Shown: positions 52,616 to 60,918 of the stretch, piece by piece | Layout of the letters: each line of letters opens with the position of its first letter | Position numbering within the stretch: the first letter of the stretch is position 1 | Source of the DNA: Streptomyces mirabilis | GTDB lineage: Bacteria > Actinomycetota > Actinomycetes > Streptomycetales > Streptomycetaceae | Direction: 5' to 3' | DNA: 64,000 nucleotides | Assembly: GCF_039503195.1 (NCBI RefSeq) | Contig: NZ_JBCJKP010000001.1 | Span: 9,362,001 to 9,426,000, forward strand | Translations under genes and position numbers: made by a program | Notes under the pieces: model-generated | Told to the model about the DNA's origin: nothing | What the model saw: only the letters and a program-made list of their open reading frames with translations | The model's database searches: none

Positions 52616-52850
52616 ATGCGGTATCCGGACGAGGGCGGCCTGACCGCCGAGCAGCGCAAGCGCCGCGAAGAGGTGTGCATGCGGGCCGCTGACCTCTTCG
52701 AGGAGGACGTAAAAGTCCCGTGCGTCACGCGGACGGGTGAGCGAGAAGTCGGTCGACCAGTGGCGTGCCTGGGCGTCCGGCGGGCGGGAGGCGCTGCGCT
52801 CCCGGGGGCCCGCCCCGCCGGCAGCGTCTGGGGTGCGGCCCGGTGTGGGC
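52616..52850 (+). pseudogene. IS630 transposase N-terminal scrap
   Basis: MRYPDEGGLTAEQRKRREEVCMRAADLF, then in another frame EKSVDQWRAWASGGREALRSRGP, the typical start of IS630-type transposases. Lies directly next to the membrane gene. Confidence 0.65.
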
Positions 52851-52899
52851 AGTCAGGAATCGTCGCCGGTCGTCTCCTCCGCGGGGAGGCGGGGCGAGT

Positions 52900-53403
52900 T
52901 CAGGCGTCCGGGCGGGCCGGTTGCCTGCTGCCGTCGGCGGCGGTCCTGGCGGTGGGCCACTGCGCCAGCCAGAGCATCCCCGTCACCCGGCGGATGAGGT
53001 AGAAGGCCAGCGGCAGTTCGACACACGCCGCGAGCACCGCTGACAGCCACACCCCCGCGGTGCCGAAAGCGAGTGACACGTCGAACCACGCGTCGCAGAT
53101 CAGCAGCACCGCCGTCGCGGTCGCCGACACGATCACAGCGCGGTGCCGCAGCCACCCGAGCAGTGCCGTGGCCGCCATCGCGACCATGAGCAGGGCGTCG
53201 AATCCGACCCATGTCACACGCCACTGGCGGACCTCATACACGGACGGCAGCGTCATCGCCAGCAGGACCGTCCACGGGACAAGACCGAGGGCGCAGACGG
53301 TGAGCAGCTCCAGCGTCTGGCGCCGGTGCCGGCGTATGCGCTCGAGCAGATCGGCCGCCGGTGCCACGGCTCCTTCCTGGGTGCTGGCTTGGGTGTCGCT
53401 CAC
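52900..53403 (-). CDS. Four-helix membrane protein of unknown function
   Basis: 167 aa. Hydrophilic first 30 residues, then four membrane helices (about 33-52, 68-85, 90-106, 118-140) and a polar tail. Text such as LLVCDAWFDV... and ELPLAFYLIRRV is widespread in unnamed actinobacterial membrane proteins. A shortened copy exists at 49214-49432, each beside an IS630 scrap. Confidence 0.75.
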   Translation of the reverse strand: MSDTQASTQEGAVAPAADLLERIRRHRRQTLELLTVCALGLVPWTVLLAMTLPSVYEVRQWRVTWVGFDALLMVAMAATALLGWLRHRAVIVSATATAVLLICDAWFDVSLAFGTAGVWLSAVLAACVELPLAFYLIRRVTGMLWLAQWPTARTAADGSRQPARPDA

Positions 53404-53761
53404 GTCGGCTGCTCCGTTCTCTTCCGGCCCGGGTGGACAGCGGCGGGGTACTCCGCCGGCATCGGGCGGTCAGGTGCCGGTGATGATCCAGCCCGGAACT
53501 GCCAGGCTAGCCCGCACCCGTTCCGCTCCGGCTCCGGGCCCCTTGATGTGCCGCTGATGTGCCGCGCGTCCCCAGTGGAGCTGCCGTCGTCCGTCAACTC
53601 CCGAGTTCTCCCGCCACGCATTCCAGGGGCATGACTCCTTTCGTCCGCCCGTGCCCAATGGAGATGCGGGCCCGTTCAACAGGAGCTGGCCCTCATCGAA
53701 CGGCCGCGAATTGTCAGAACTGTTCGGAAACCCCGATTATTTCTCACGGGGGAGAATTCCC

Positions 53762-53917
53762 ATGACCCGCACTTCCCGTACTCAGCGCCTTGTGATGCTT
53801 GCCGCCTCGACCGTCCTGGCGGCAGGAGGCGCGCTGAGACCCTCCAACGCTTTCGCCGCCCCGGCGACGCCGCGCCCCGCCCCCTCCGGACGGCAGAGAT
53901 GTTGCGCGAAGTCTTGA
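53762..53917 (+). pseudogene. Signal peptide of a lost secreted protein
   Basis: 51 codons: GGGGGAG 8 nt before the ATG, then a signal peptide (SRTQRLVMLAASTVLAAGGA ... NAFA-APA) and a stop after 15 mature residues. Only the export signal is left. Confidence 0.5.
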
Positions 53918-53941
53918 CGCGCCCCGCCCCGTTGCGTAGAT

Positions 53942-53971
53942 ATGACAGCGCAGTCATGACAGCGCAGTCAT
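53942..53971 (+). promoter_or_regulatory. Two overlapping LacI operators
   Basis: ATGACAGCGCAGTCAT occurs twice (53942-53957 and 53956-53971), sharing AT. Each is a near-perfect dyad with a GCGC centre, as LacI-family dimers prefer. They lie 48 nt before the lacI-type start. Confidence 0.75.
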
Positions 53972-54018
53972 ACAGCGGATCTGGACTAGGATCCGACTGC
54001 CGAAGATCGGGAGACACC

Positions 54019-55062
54019 ATGACACCAGTGGCAGGACGCGGCGCGGGAGCCGCGCCGCGCAGTGTGGACGTGGCGCGCCTGGCGGGTGTGTCGCAGAAGA
54101 CGGTGTCCCGGGTCATGAACGACGAGCCGTACGTCTCGGCTGACGTGCGCCGCCGCGTCCTGGCGGCGGCCGAGGAACTCGGTTACCGCTCGAACAACGC
54201 GGCCCGCGCCCTGGCCTCCGGACGCACCCGGTCCATCGGTGTGGTGACGCTCGGCACCGCCCTGTACGGTCCGGCCTCGCTGCTCATGGGTGTCGAGCGT
54301 GCCGTGCGGGACACCGGCTACGCACTCCGTGTGGTCAACACGATGGAAGGCGAGAGGGCGGGCATCGCCGGGGCCGTGGACTCGCTCCTGGACCAGGGCG
54401 TCGACGGCATCGTCATCTCCGAGCCGATCGACGAGGCGGACGGCGCGGATCTCTCCGCACGGGTCGACGTGCCGGTCCTCGTCCTCGGCGCACCCCCGCC
54501 CTTCGCCGCCCCCCATGTGGTGACGGCCGGCATCGTCTCCAGCCAGATGGCGCGGGCGGCCACCGAGCACCTGCTGGAGCTGGGCCACGCCACCGTCCAC
54601 CACCTGGCGGGTCCACAGCGCTGGTACTCCGCCCGGGACCGTCTCGACGGATGGCGCGAGGCGCTCGCCGCGCACGGCCGGGCCGAGCCGCCGGTCGCCG
54701 AGGGTGACTGGTCGGCCGCCTCCGGCTACGCGGCGGGCCGTGAACTTCTCGCCGACCCCGGTGTGACCGCGGTGTTCGCCGCCAACGACGACATGGCCAT
54801 CGGCCTGATCCGCGCGCTGACGGAAGCCGGGCGGCGCGTGCCGGAGGACGTCAGTGTGGTCGGCTTCGACGACATCCCGGTCGCCGCCTACGTGACCCCG
54901 CCGCTGACCACGGTGCGTCAGCCGTTCGACGCCATGGCGCAGGACGGCCTGAAGCTCCTCGTGCACGCCATCGAGAACCCGCAGGCCGACCCGCTGCCGA
55001 TGACCGACCCACCGGTCGAACTCGTCGTCCGCGCCTCGTCAGCACCCCCGCCGCCCCGCTAG
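54019..55062 (+). CDS. LacI-family transcriptional regulator
   Basis: 347 aa from the ATG at 54019 (GGGAG upstream). HTH RSVDVARLAGVSQKTVSRVMNDEPYVSADVRRRVLAAAEELGYRSNNAARALASG with its hinge helix, then a periplasmic-binding-like sensor domain (SIGVVTLGT, GVDGIVISEP, AVFAANDDMAIGL, VSVVGFDDIPVAAYVTPPLTTV). Represses the transporter/GH42 genes downstream until its sugar is present (inference from position), and probably itself through the double operator. Confidence 0.93.
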   Translation: MTPVAGRGAGAAPRSVDVARLAGVSQKTVSRVMNDEPYVSADVRRRVLAAAEELGYRSNNAARALASGRTRSIGVVTLGTALYGPASLLMGVERAVRDTGYALRVVNTMEGERAGIAGAVDSLLDQGVDGIVISEPIDEADGADLSARVDVPVLVLGAPPPFAAPHVVTAGIVSSQMARAATEHLLELGHATVHHLAGPQRWYSARDRLDGWREALAAHGRAEPPVAEGDWSAASGYAAGRELLADPGVTAVFAANDDMAIGLIRALTEAGRRVPEDVSVVGFDDIPVAAYVTPPLTTVRQPFDAMAQDGLKLLVHAIENPQADPLPMTDPPVELVVRASSAPPPPR

Positions 55063-55156
55063 CCCCCGGGGCACCGCAGTCCCCCTCACCGACGGAGGTC
55101 CGCCCCACCAGAGCCATCCACCGCTTCCCACGCTTCCGGCGTTGCCCCAGCCCCAT

Positions 55157-55245
55157 CCCGCCCAACTCAGCCCAAGCCCAACTCAGCTCAGCCCAGCCCC
55201 CGCCCAACTCAGCTCAGCCCAAGCCAGCCCAGCCCAGTCCAGTTC
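55157..55245 (+). repeat. Low-complexity CAACTCAGC/CAGCCCA repeats
   Basis: Tandem, slightly varied blocks of CCCAACTCAG and CTCAGCCCA. G-poor on this strand. In the 393-nt gap between the LacI gene and the binding-protein gene. Confidence 0.7.
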
Positions 55246-55455
55246 CTCAGCAGCACCCACCGCCGCTCCCCGGGCCTCGATCAGGCCCCGCACCGGCCGC
55301 CGTTTCCTCTCGCGCCCTCCCCGGCGCAACCTCTGACAGGCCCGCCCTCCCGGCCCCGCCCGTCACGCCACACCGCGCCTGACACCACCGCATCCAGCTT
55401 CAGCACGCCGTCGCCCGGTGTGCCGGTCCTCAACACCCTTCCGCGGGAGTTCACC

Positions 55456-56865
55456 ATGTCCGGACCCTTCCCCAGCCCCTTCCCCAGCCCCTCCTCCAGC
55501 CCGTCACCCCTGAGCCGCCGGGGCTTCCTCGCCGCCACGGGCGCGCTGTCGCTGGCCGCCACCCTGTCCGCCTGCGGCGGCGACGGCGGCCCCCCCGCCG
55601 GTTCCTCCGCCAAGCCGGTCGGTCGGGCCGACATCGACAAGGCCATGAAGACCCCGACCCAGCTGACGTTTTGGACCTGGGTCCCGAACATCGACAAGGA
55701 GGTCGCGCTCTTCGAGAAGAAGTACCCGGCCGTCAAGATCAAGGTCGTCAACGCCGGTCAGGGCACACCGGAGTACACCAAGCTGCGCACCGCGCTGAAG
55801 GCCGGCAGCGGCGCCCCGGACATGGTGCAGATCGAGTACCAGGCCATCCCGACGTTCACCATCACCGGCAGCCTGCTGGACCTGCGCCCGTACGGCGCCT
55901 CCGCGCTCAAGTCCACCTTCGTCGACTGGACCTGGGGGCAGGTCTCCGGCAGCGGCGGCGAGATCTGGGCGATCCCCCAGGACACCGGCCCGATGGGCAT
56001 GCTCTACCGCAAGGACATCTTCGACCGGCACGGCATCCAAGTCCCCACCACCTGGGACGAGTTCGCCGCCGCAGCCCGCACACTCCACAAGGCCGACCCC
56101 GACGTCTACCTCACCAACCTCGCCGCCAACCAGGTCGCCGCCTGGCACGGCCTGCTCTGGCAGGCGGGCGCCAAGCCGTACGTGACCTCCGGCAAGAGTG
56201 ACATCACCATCAGCGTCGACGACACGGTCTCGAAGAAACTCGGCCAGTACTGGGGCGCCCTCGCCAAGGAAGGCGTGATCGGCGTCGAACCGGACTTCAC
56301 CGACTCCTGGTACGCCGCCCTCAACAAGGGCAAGTACGCCACCTGGCTCACCGGCGCCTGGGGCCCGGCCTTCCTGTCCGGCTCCGCCAAGGCCACCGCG
56401 GGCAAGTGGCGCGCGGCCCCGCTGCCGCAGTGGGACGCCGCCAAGCCCAGCGCGGGCAACTGGGGCGGCTCGACCACCGCGGTCATCCGCTCCACCAAGA
56501 ACCCCATCCAGGCGGCGGTGTTCGCCCAGTTCCTCAACAGCGACCCCGCAAGCGCCAGGAGGTTCACCACCGAACAGTTCTTCTTCCCGGCGACCAAGAC
56601 CCTGCTCGCGGAGGCGAGTTTCCTCGGGGACACGCCCGCCTTCTACGGCGGCCAGAAGGTCAACCAGGTCTTCGCGGACATCAGCACCCAGGTCAACCCC
56701 GCCTTCCAGTGGCCGCCGTTCCTCGACCGGGTCGCCACGGACTGGACCGAGACCGTCGGCAAGTCCCTCGCGGACAAGACCGACACCGTCCGCGCCCTCG
56801 GCTCGTGGCAGTCGCGCATCACGACCTTCGCCAAGGGCCAGGGCTTCACGGTCGAGGGAGGCTGA
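55456..56865 (+). CDS. Sugar ABC transporter substrate-binding lipoprotein
   Basis: 469 aa. The ATG at 55456 has GGGAG upstream. A Ser/Pro-rich leader, then a twin-arginine plus lipobox signal (LSRRGFLAATGALSLAATLSAC), so it is exported folded by Tat and anchored by lipid at that Cys. The mature part is a CUT1 family solute-binding protein (TFWTWVPNIDKEVALFEKKYP, WAIPQDTGPMGMLYRKDIFD). Binds oligosaccharides for the two permeases that follow; 2 nt separate it from the first. Confidence 0.92.
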   Translation: MSGPFPSPFPSPSSSPSPLSRRGFLAATGALSLAATLSACGGDGGPPAGSSAKPVGRADIDKAMKTPTQLTFWTWVPNIDKEVALFEKKYPAVKIKVVNAGQGTPEYTKLRTALKAGSGAPDMVQIEYQAIPTFTITGSLLDLRPYGASALKSTFVDWTWGQVSGSGGEIWAIPQDTGPMGMLYRKDIFDRHGIQVPTTWDEFAAAARTLHKADPDVYLTNLAANQVAAWHGLLWQAGAKPYVTSGKSDITISVDDTVSKKLGQYWGALAKEGVIGVEPDFTDSWYAALNKGKYATWLTGAWGPAFLSGSAKATAGKWRAAPLPQWDAAKPSAGNWGGSTTAVIRSTKNPIQAAVFAQFLNSDPASARRFTTEQFFFPATKTLLAEASFLGDTPAFYGGQKVNQVFADISTQVNPAFQWPPFLDRVATDWTETVGKSLADKTDTVRALGSWQSRITTFAKGQGFTVEGG

Positions 56866-56867
56866 CG

Positions 56868-57800
56868 ATGGCCACCACAGCGGCCACCCCCGTGGCGCCC
56901 GCCCGCACGAACCGCACGAAGCCCACGCCCCGCCGACGCCACGGCACCGCAGGAGCCCTGTTCATCGCCCCGTTCATGGCGCTGTTCCTGCTCCTCTTCC
57001 TCGCCCCGCTCGGCTACGCCGCCTACCTGAGCCTCTTCCAGGAGAAACTCATCGGCGGCTCGACCTTCGTCGGCCTCGACAACTACATCACCGCCCTCAA
57101 AGACCCCCTCCTCCTCAAGGGCATCGGCCGCGTCGCCCTGTTCTTCGTCATCCAGGTCCCCGTGATGCTGCTGCTGGCCCTGTGCTTCGCACTGGCCCTG
57201 GACAGCGGCCTGCTGCGTCTCGCCCGCGTGATCCGCCTCGGCATCTTCGTCCCGTACGCCGTCCCCAGCGTGATCGCCACCCTCATGTGGGGCTACCTCT
57301 ACGGCCCCGACTTCGGCCCCTTCGCCCAGATCAGCCACGACCTCCACCTGCCGGCCCCGCACTTCCTCAGCGACAGCTGGATGCTCGGCAGCCTCGCGAA
57401 CATCGTGACCTGGGAGTTCGTCGGCTACAACATGATCATCCTGTACGCCGCCCTGCGCACCATCCCCGCCGAGCTGTACGAGGCGGCCGCCATGGACGGC
57501 GCAGGCGCCTGGCGCATCGCCTGGTCCATCAAACTCCCCGCGCTGCGCCCGGCGCTGACCCTCACCCTGCTGTTCTCGGTGATCGGCAGCTTCCAGCTCT
57601 TCAACGAACCGAACCTGCTGATGAAGGTCGCACCGGACGTCATCACCAGCTCGTACACCGCCAACCTCTACGCCTACTCGGTCGCCTTCATCAGCCAGCA
57701 GACCAACTACGCGGCCACAGTGTCCTTCATCCTCGGCCTGGTCATCGTGATCGTGTCGTACGCCTTCCTGCTCACCGCGAACCGCAGGAGGACCGCATGA
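56868..57800 (+). CDS. Sugar ABC transporter permease (MalF-like)
   Basis: 310 aa, six membrane helices. EAA loop ELYEAAAMDGAGAWRIAWSIKLPALRPA, the contact with the ATPase. Its stop overlaps the next permease start (ATGA). Confidence 0.93.
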   Translation: MATTAATPVAPARTNRTKPTPRRRHGTAGALFIAPFMALFLLLFLAPLGYAAYLSLFQEKLIGGSTFVGLDNYITALKDPLLLKGIGRVALFFVIQVPVMLLLALCFALALDSGLLRLARVIRLGIFVPYAVPSVIATLMWGYLYGPDFGPFAQISHDLHLPAPHFLSDSWMLGSLANIVTWEFVGYNMIILYAALRTIPAELYEAAAMDGAGAWRIAWSIKLPALRPALTLTLLFSVIGSFQLFNEPNLLMKVAPDVITSSYTANLYAYSVAFISQQTNYAATVSFILGLVIVIVSYAFLLTANRRRTA

Positions 57801-58732
57801 CCACCGTGACGCCCCCCGCCGCCACCACGTCGACGGCGAAACGGCTGCCCGCCGAGACCCGCTCGCCGCGCCGTTCATCGGTGCACCGCCGCAGCACCCC
57901 GCTCACCATCGCCATGCTGGCCGTCCTGGCCTACTTCCTGCTCCCGCTGTTCTGGCTGCTCATCGCCTCCACCAAGAGCACCCAGGACCTGTTCAACAGC
58001 TTCGGCCTGTGGTTCTCGCACGCCCCGCGGCTGCTGTCGAACATCAAGGCCACCTTCACCCAGGACGACGGCGTCTTCGGGCGCTGGCTGCTCAACACGG
58101 CCCTGTACGCCGGGGCCAGCGCACTCGGCGCCGCGCTGCTCGCGGCGGCGGCCGGATACGGGTTCGCCAAGTACCGCTTCCGCGGCCACGGCGCGGCCTT
58201 CAACCTGGTCCTCGGCGCCATCATGATCCCGACCACCGCACTGGCGATCCCCACCTACCTCCTCTTCGCCAAGGCAGGCCTGGTCAACACCCCCTGGGCG
58301 GTCATCCTGCCCTCCCTCATCAGCCCCTTCGGCCTCTACCTCATGCGGATCTACGCCGAGGACGCCGTCCCCGACAGCCTCGTCGAGGCCGCTCGCATGG
58401 ACGGCGCCGGAGAGCTCCGCATCTTCCTCACCATCGGGCTGCGGCTGCTGGCTCCCGGCCTGGTGACCGTCATCCTCTTCACGCTCGTCGCCACCTGGAA
58501 CAACTACTTCCTGCCGCTGATCATGCTCAACGACCCGGACCTGTACCCCATCACCGTCGGGCTGTCCCGCTGGGCCGACCAGGCGCAGAACGGGGGCGCC
58601 GGAGCCAGCAGCGACATGCTCGCCCTCGTCGTGACCGGCTCCCTCATCTCGATCGTCCCGCTCGTCCTGGCCTTCCTGATGCTCCAGCGGTACTGGCAGA
58701 GCGGCCTGGCCACCGGCGGCGTCAAGCAGTAG
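57797..58732 (+). CDS. Sugar ABC transporter permease (MalG-like)
   Basis: 311 aa, six membrane helices, EAA loop DSLVEAARMDGAGELRIFLTIGLRLLAPG. Together with the upstream genes it is a CUT1 uptake system. No ATPase gene is present; Streptomyces commonly supply the shared ATPase MsiK from elsewhere. Confidence 0.93.
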   Translation: MTTVTPPAATTSTAKRLPAETRSPRRSSVHRRSTPLTIAMLAVLAYFLLPLFWLLIASTKSTQDLFNSFGLWFSHAPRLLSNIKATFTQDDGVFGRWLLNTALYAGASALGAALLAAAAGYGFAKYRFRGHGAAFNLVLGAIMIPTTALAIPTYLLFAKAGLVNTPWAVILPSLISPFGLYLMRIYAEDAVPDSLVEAARMDGAGELRIFLTIGLRLLAPGLVTVILFTLVATWNNYFLPLIMLNDPDLYPITVGLSRWADQAQNGGAGASSDMLALVVTGSLISIVPLVLAFLMLQRYWQSGLATGGVKQ

Positions 58733-58768
58733 CACCCCCAACACCCCCTGCTCCCTGGAGGTTTGTCC

Positions 58769-60916
58769 ATGGCGGACCTGCCCGCCCGCGTGCTGTTCGG
58801 CGCTGCCTACTACCACGAGTACCACCCCGCCTACGGCCCGGACGTACGGCCCGACGAACAGCTCAAGACCGACCTCGACCTGATGGCCGACGCGCACTTC
58901 ACCGTCATCCGGGTCGGCGAGTCGGTCTGGTCGACCTGGGAACCCGAGAACGGCCGCTTCGCACTCGACTGGCTCCAGCCGGTGCTGGACGGCGCCCACG
59001 AACGCGGCATCTCCGTCATCCTCGGCACCCCCACGTACGCCGTACCGCCGTGGCTGGCCCGCCAGTACCCGGAGATCACCGGCGAGCGGCGCACCGGCGA
59101 ACGCATCGGCTGGGGCGCCCGCCAGGAAGTGGACTTCACCCACCCCGCCTTCCGCTTCCACGCCGAGCGGATCATCCGCGAGATCGTCGCCCGGTACGCC
59201 GGCCACCCGGCCGTCATCGGCTTCCAGGTCGACAACGAACCGGGCCTGGAGCTCTTCCACAACCACGGCGTCTTCCAGCGCTTCACCGACCACCTGCGCG
59301 CCAAGTACGGCGACGTCGAGACCCTCAACCGCGAATGGGGCCTGGTCTACTGGTCCCACCGCCTGTCCACCTGGGCCGACCTGTGGACGCCCGACGGCAA
59401 CGTGCAGCCCCAATACGACGTCGCCTGGCGGGAGTTCCAGGCCCGCCAGTGCACCGAGTTCATCGGCTGGCAGGCCGACCTCGTCCGCGAGTACGCCCGC
59501 CCCGGGCAGTTCGTCACCACCTGCATCTCCTACACCCGCCCCGCCGTGGAGGACGACGAGCTCACCGACCGCCTCGACATCGCCACCGGCAACCCCTACT
59601 ACGCCATGCAGGACGGCCTGCTCCTGCCCGATGCGACACCGGACGACCACGAGCAGAAGTGGCAGAGCACCGGCGTCTGGTCGCTGTACCAGACCGCCGA
59701 CTGGATGTTCTCCTCCCGCCAGGAACCGTTCCTGGTCACCGAGACCAACGCCTCCTCCATCGGCTACGCGTGGGACAACCGCCCCGCCTACGACGGCCAG
59801 TGGCGCCAGGCCGCCTGGGCCCTCGTCGGCCGCGGGGCCCGGATGATCGAGTACTGGCAGTGGCAGACCCTGCGCTTCGGCGCGGAGACCTACTGGGGCG
59901 GCGTTCTGCCGCACAGCGGCCGACCGGGCCGCACGTACGCCGAACTGGCCCGGCTGGGCGAGGAGTTCGAGGCCGTAGGGCCGCTCGTCGCGGGGCTCGA
60001 ACCCGATGCCGACGTCACGATCGTCTACTCCACCCCCAGCAAGTGGCTGATGCAGAAGCACCCGCCCCTCGCGACCCCCGACGGCGCACCGGACCCGACC
60101 GCCTACCACCGCATCCTCGACCCCTTCTACCGCGGTGCCTTCGACGCCGGACGGCAGGTCCGCATCGTCCACGCCCGCCAGCTGCACGACCCGCGCGGCC
60201 GGCGGGAAGGCATGGCCCCCCACGAGGCCGCCCACCGCCACCCCGTCCTCGTCGTCCCCGCCCTGTACCTCGCCGACGACACCACCCTCGACTGGCTCGC
60301 CGCCTACGCCCACGCCGGCGGCCACCTGGTCCTGGGCCCCCGCACGGGCTACGCCGACCACGAGGCCCGGGCCCGGCACGAGGCGGCCCCCGCCCGCCTC
60401 ACCGGCGCCGCGGGAGTGACGTACGACGAATTCAGCAACCTCACCCACGCCCTCCCGGTCCGCGCCGCACCCGACAGCCCCCTCCCACTGCCCGAGACCG
60501 CGACGGCGACGCACTGGGCCGACGGCCTCACCGTCACCGACGCCGACGTCCTCGCCACCTACGAGCACCCGCACTTCGGCCGCTTTCCCGCCATCACCAC
60601 CCGCCGCCACGGCGAAGGCCGCGTCACCTGCGTCGGCACCGTGCCCGGCCGCGACCTCGCCCGCGCGCTGGCCGCCTGGATGGCACCGGCCTCCCGCAGC
60701 GCGTGGCGTGACCTGCCGGCGTCCGTCACCGCGACGACCGGCACAGCGCCCGACGGCCGCCGCGTCCACATCGTCCACAACTGGAGCTGGCAGCCCACGA
60801 GCGTCCCCGCTCCGGTGAACCTCGCCGACGCCCTGACCGGCACACCCCTGCCCGCGGGCACCGTGCTGGACCTCGGCCCGTGGGACGTACGCGTACTCGT
60901 CTCCCCGAAGGAGTAG
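58769..60916 (+). CDS. GH42 beta-galactosidase, cytoplasmic
   Basis: 715 aa, with GGAGG 8 nt upstream. TIM barrel with acid/base Glu157 (DNEPG) and nucleophile Glu325 (VTETNAS), trimerisation/Rossmann-like domain (residues about 400-610) and small beta domain ending HNWSWQPTS. No signal peptide, so it cleaves imported galacto-oligosaccharides inside the cell. Lies 36 nt after the second permease and 2 nt before the secreted propeller enzyme. Confidence 0.93.
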   Translation: MADLPARVLFGAAYYHEYHPAYGPDVRPDEQLKTDLDLMADAHFTVIRVGESVWSTWEPENGRFALDWLQPVLDGAHERGISVILGTPTYAVPPWLARQYPEITGERRTGERIGWGARQEVDFTHPAFRFHAERIIREIVARYAGHPAVIGFQVDNEPGLELFHNHGVFQRFTDHLRAKYGDVETLNREWGLVYWSHRLSTWADLWTPDGNVQPQYDVAWREFQARQCTEFIGWQADLVREYARPGQFVTTCISYTRPAVEDDELTDRLDIATGNPYYAMQDGLLLPDATPDDHEQKWQSTGVWSLYQTADWMFSSRQEPFLVTETNASSIGYAWDNRPAYDGQWRQAAWALVGRGARMIEYWQWQTLRFGAETYWGGVLPHSGRPGRTYAELARLGEEFEAVGPLVAGLEPDADVTIVYSTPSKWLMQKHPPLATPDGAPDPTAYHRILDPFYRGAFDAGRQVRIVHARQLHDPRGRREGMAPHEAAHRHPVLVVPALYLADDTTLDWLAAYAHAGGHLVLGPRTGYADHEARARHEAAPARLTGAAGVTYDEFSNLTHALPVRAAPDSPLPLPETATATHWADGLTVTDADVLATYEHPHFGRFPAITTRRHGEGRVTCVGTVPGRDLARALAAWMAPASRSAWRDLPASVTATTGTAPDGRRVHIVHNWSWQPTSVPAPVNLADALTGTPLPAGTVLDLGPWDVRVLVSPKE

Positions 60917-60918
60917 CC

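Noticed and set aside
58009..60711. A 900-codon plus-strand frame overlapping GH42
   Set aside because: Arg/Pro/His-rich text from an out-of-frame reading; the GH42 frame has catalytic residues and a ribosome-binding site.
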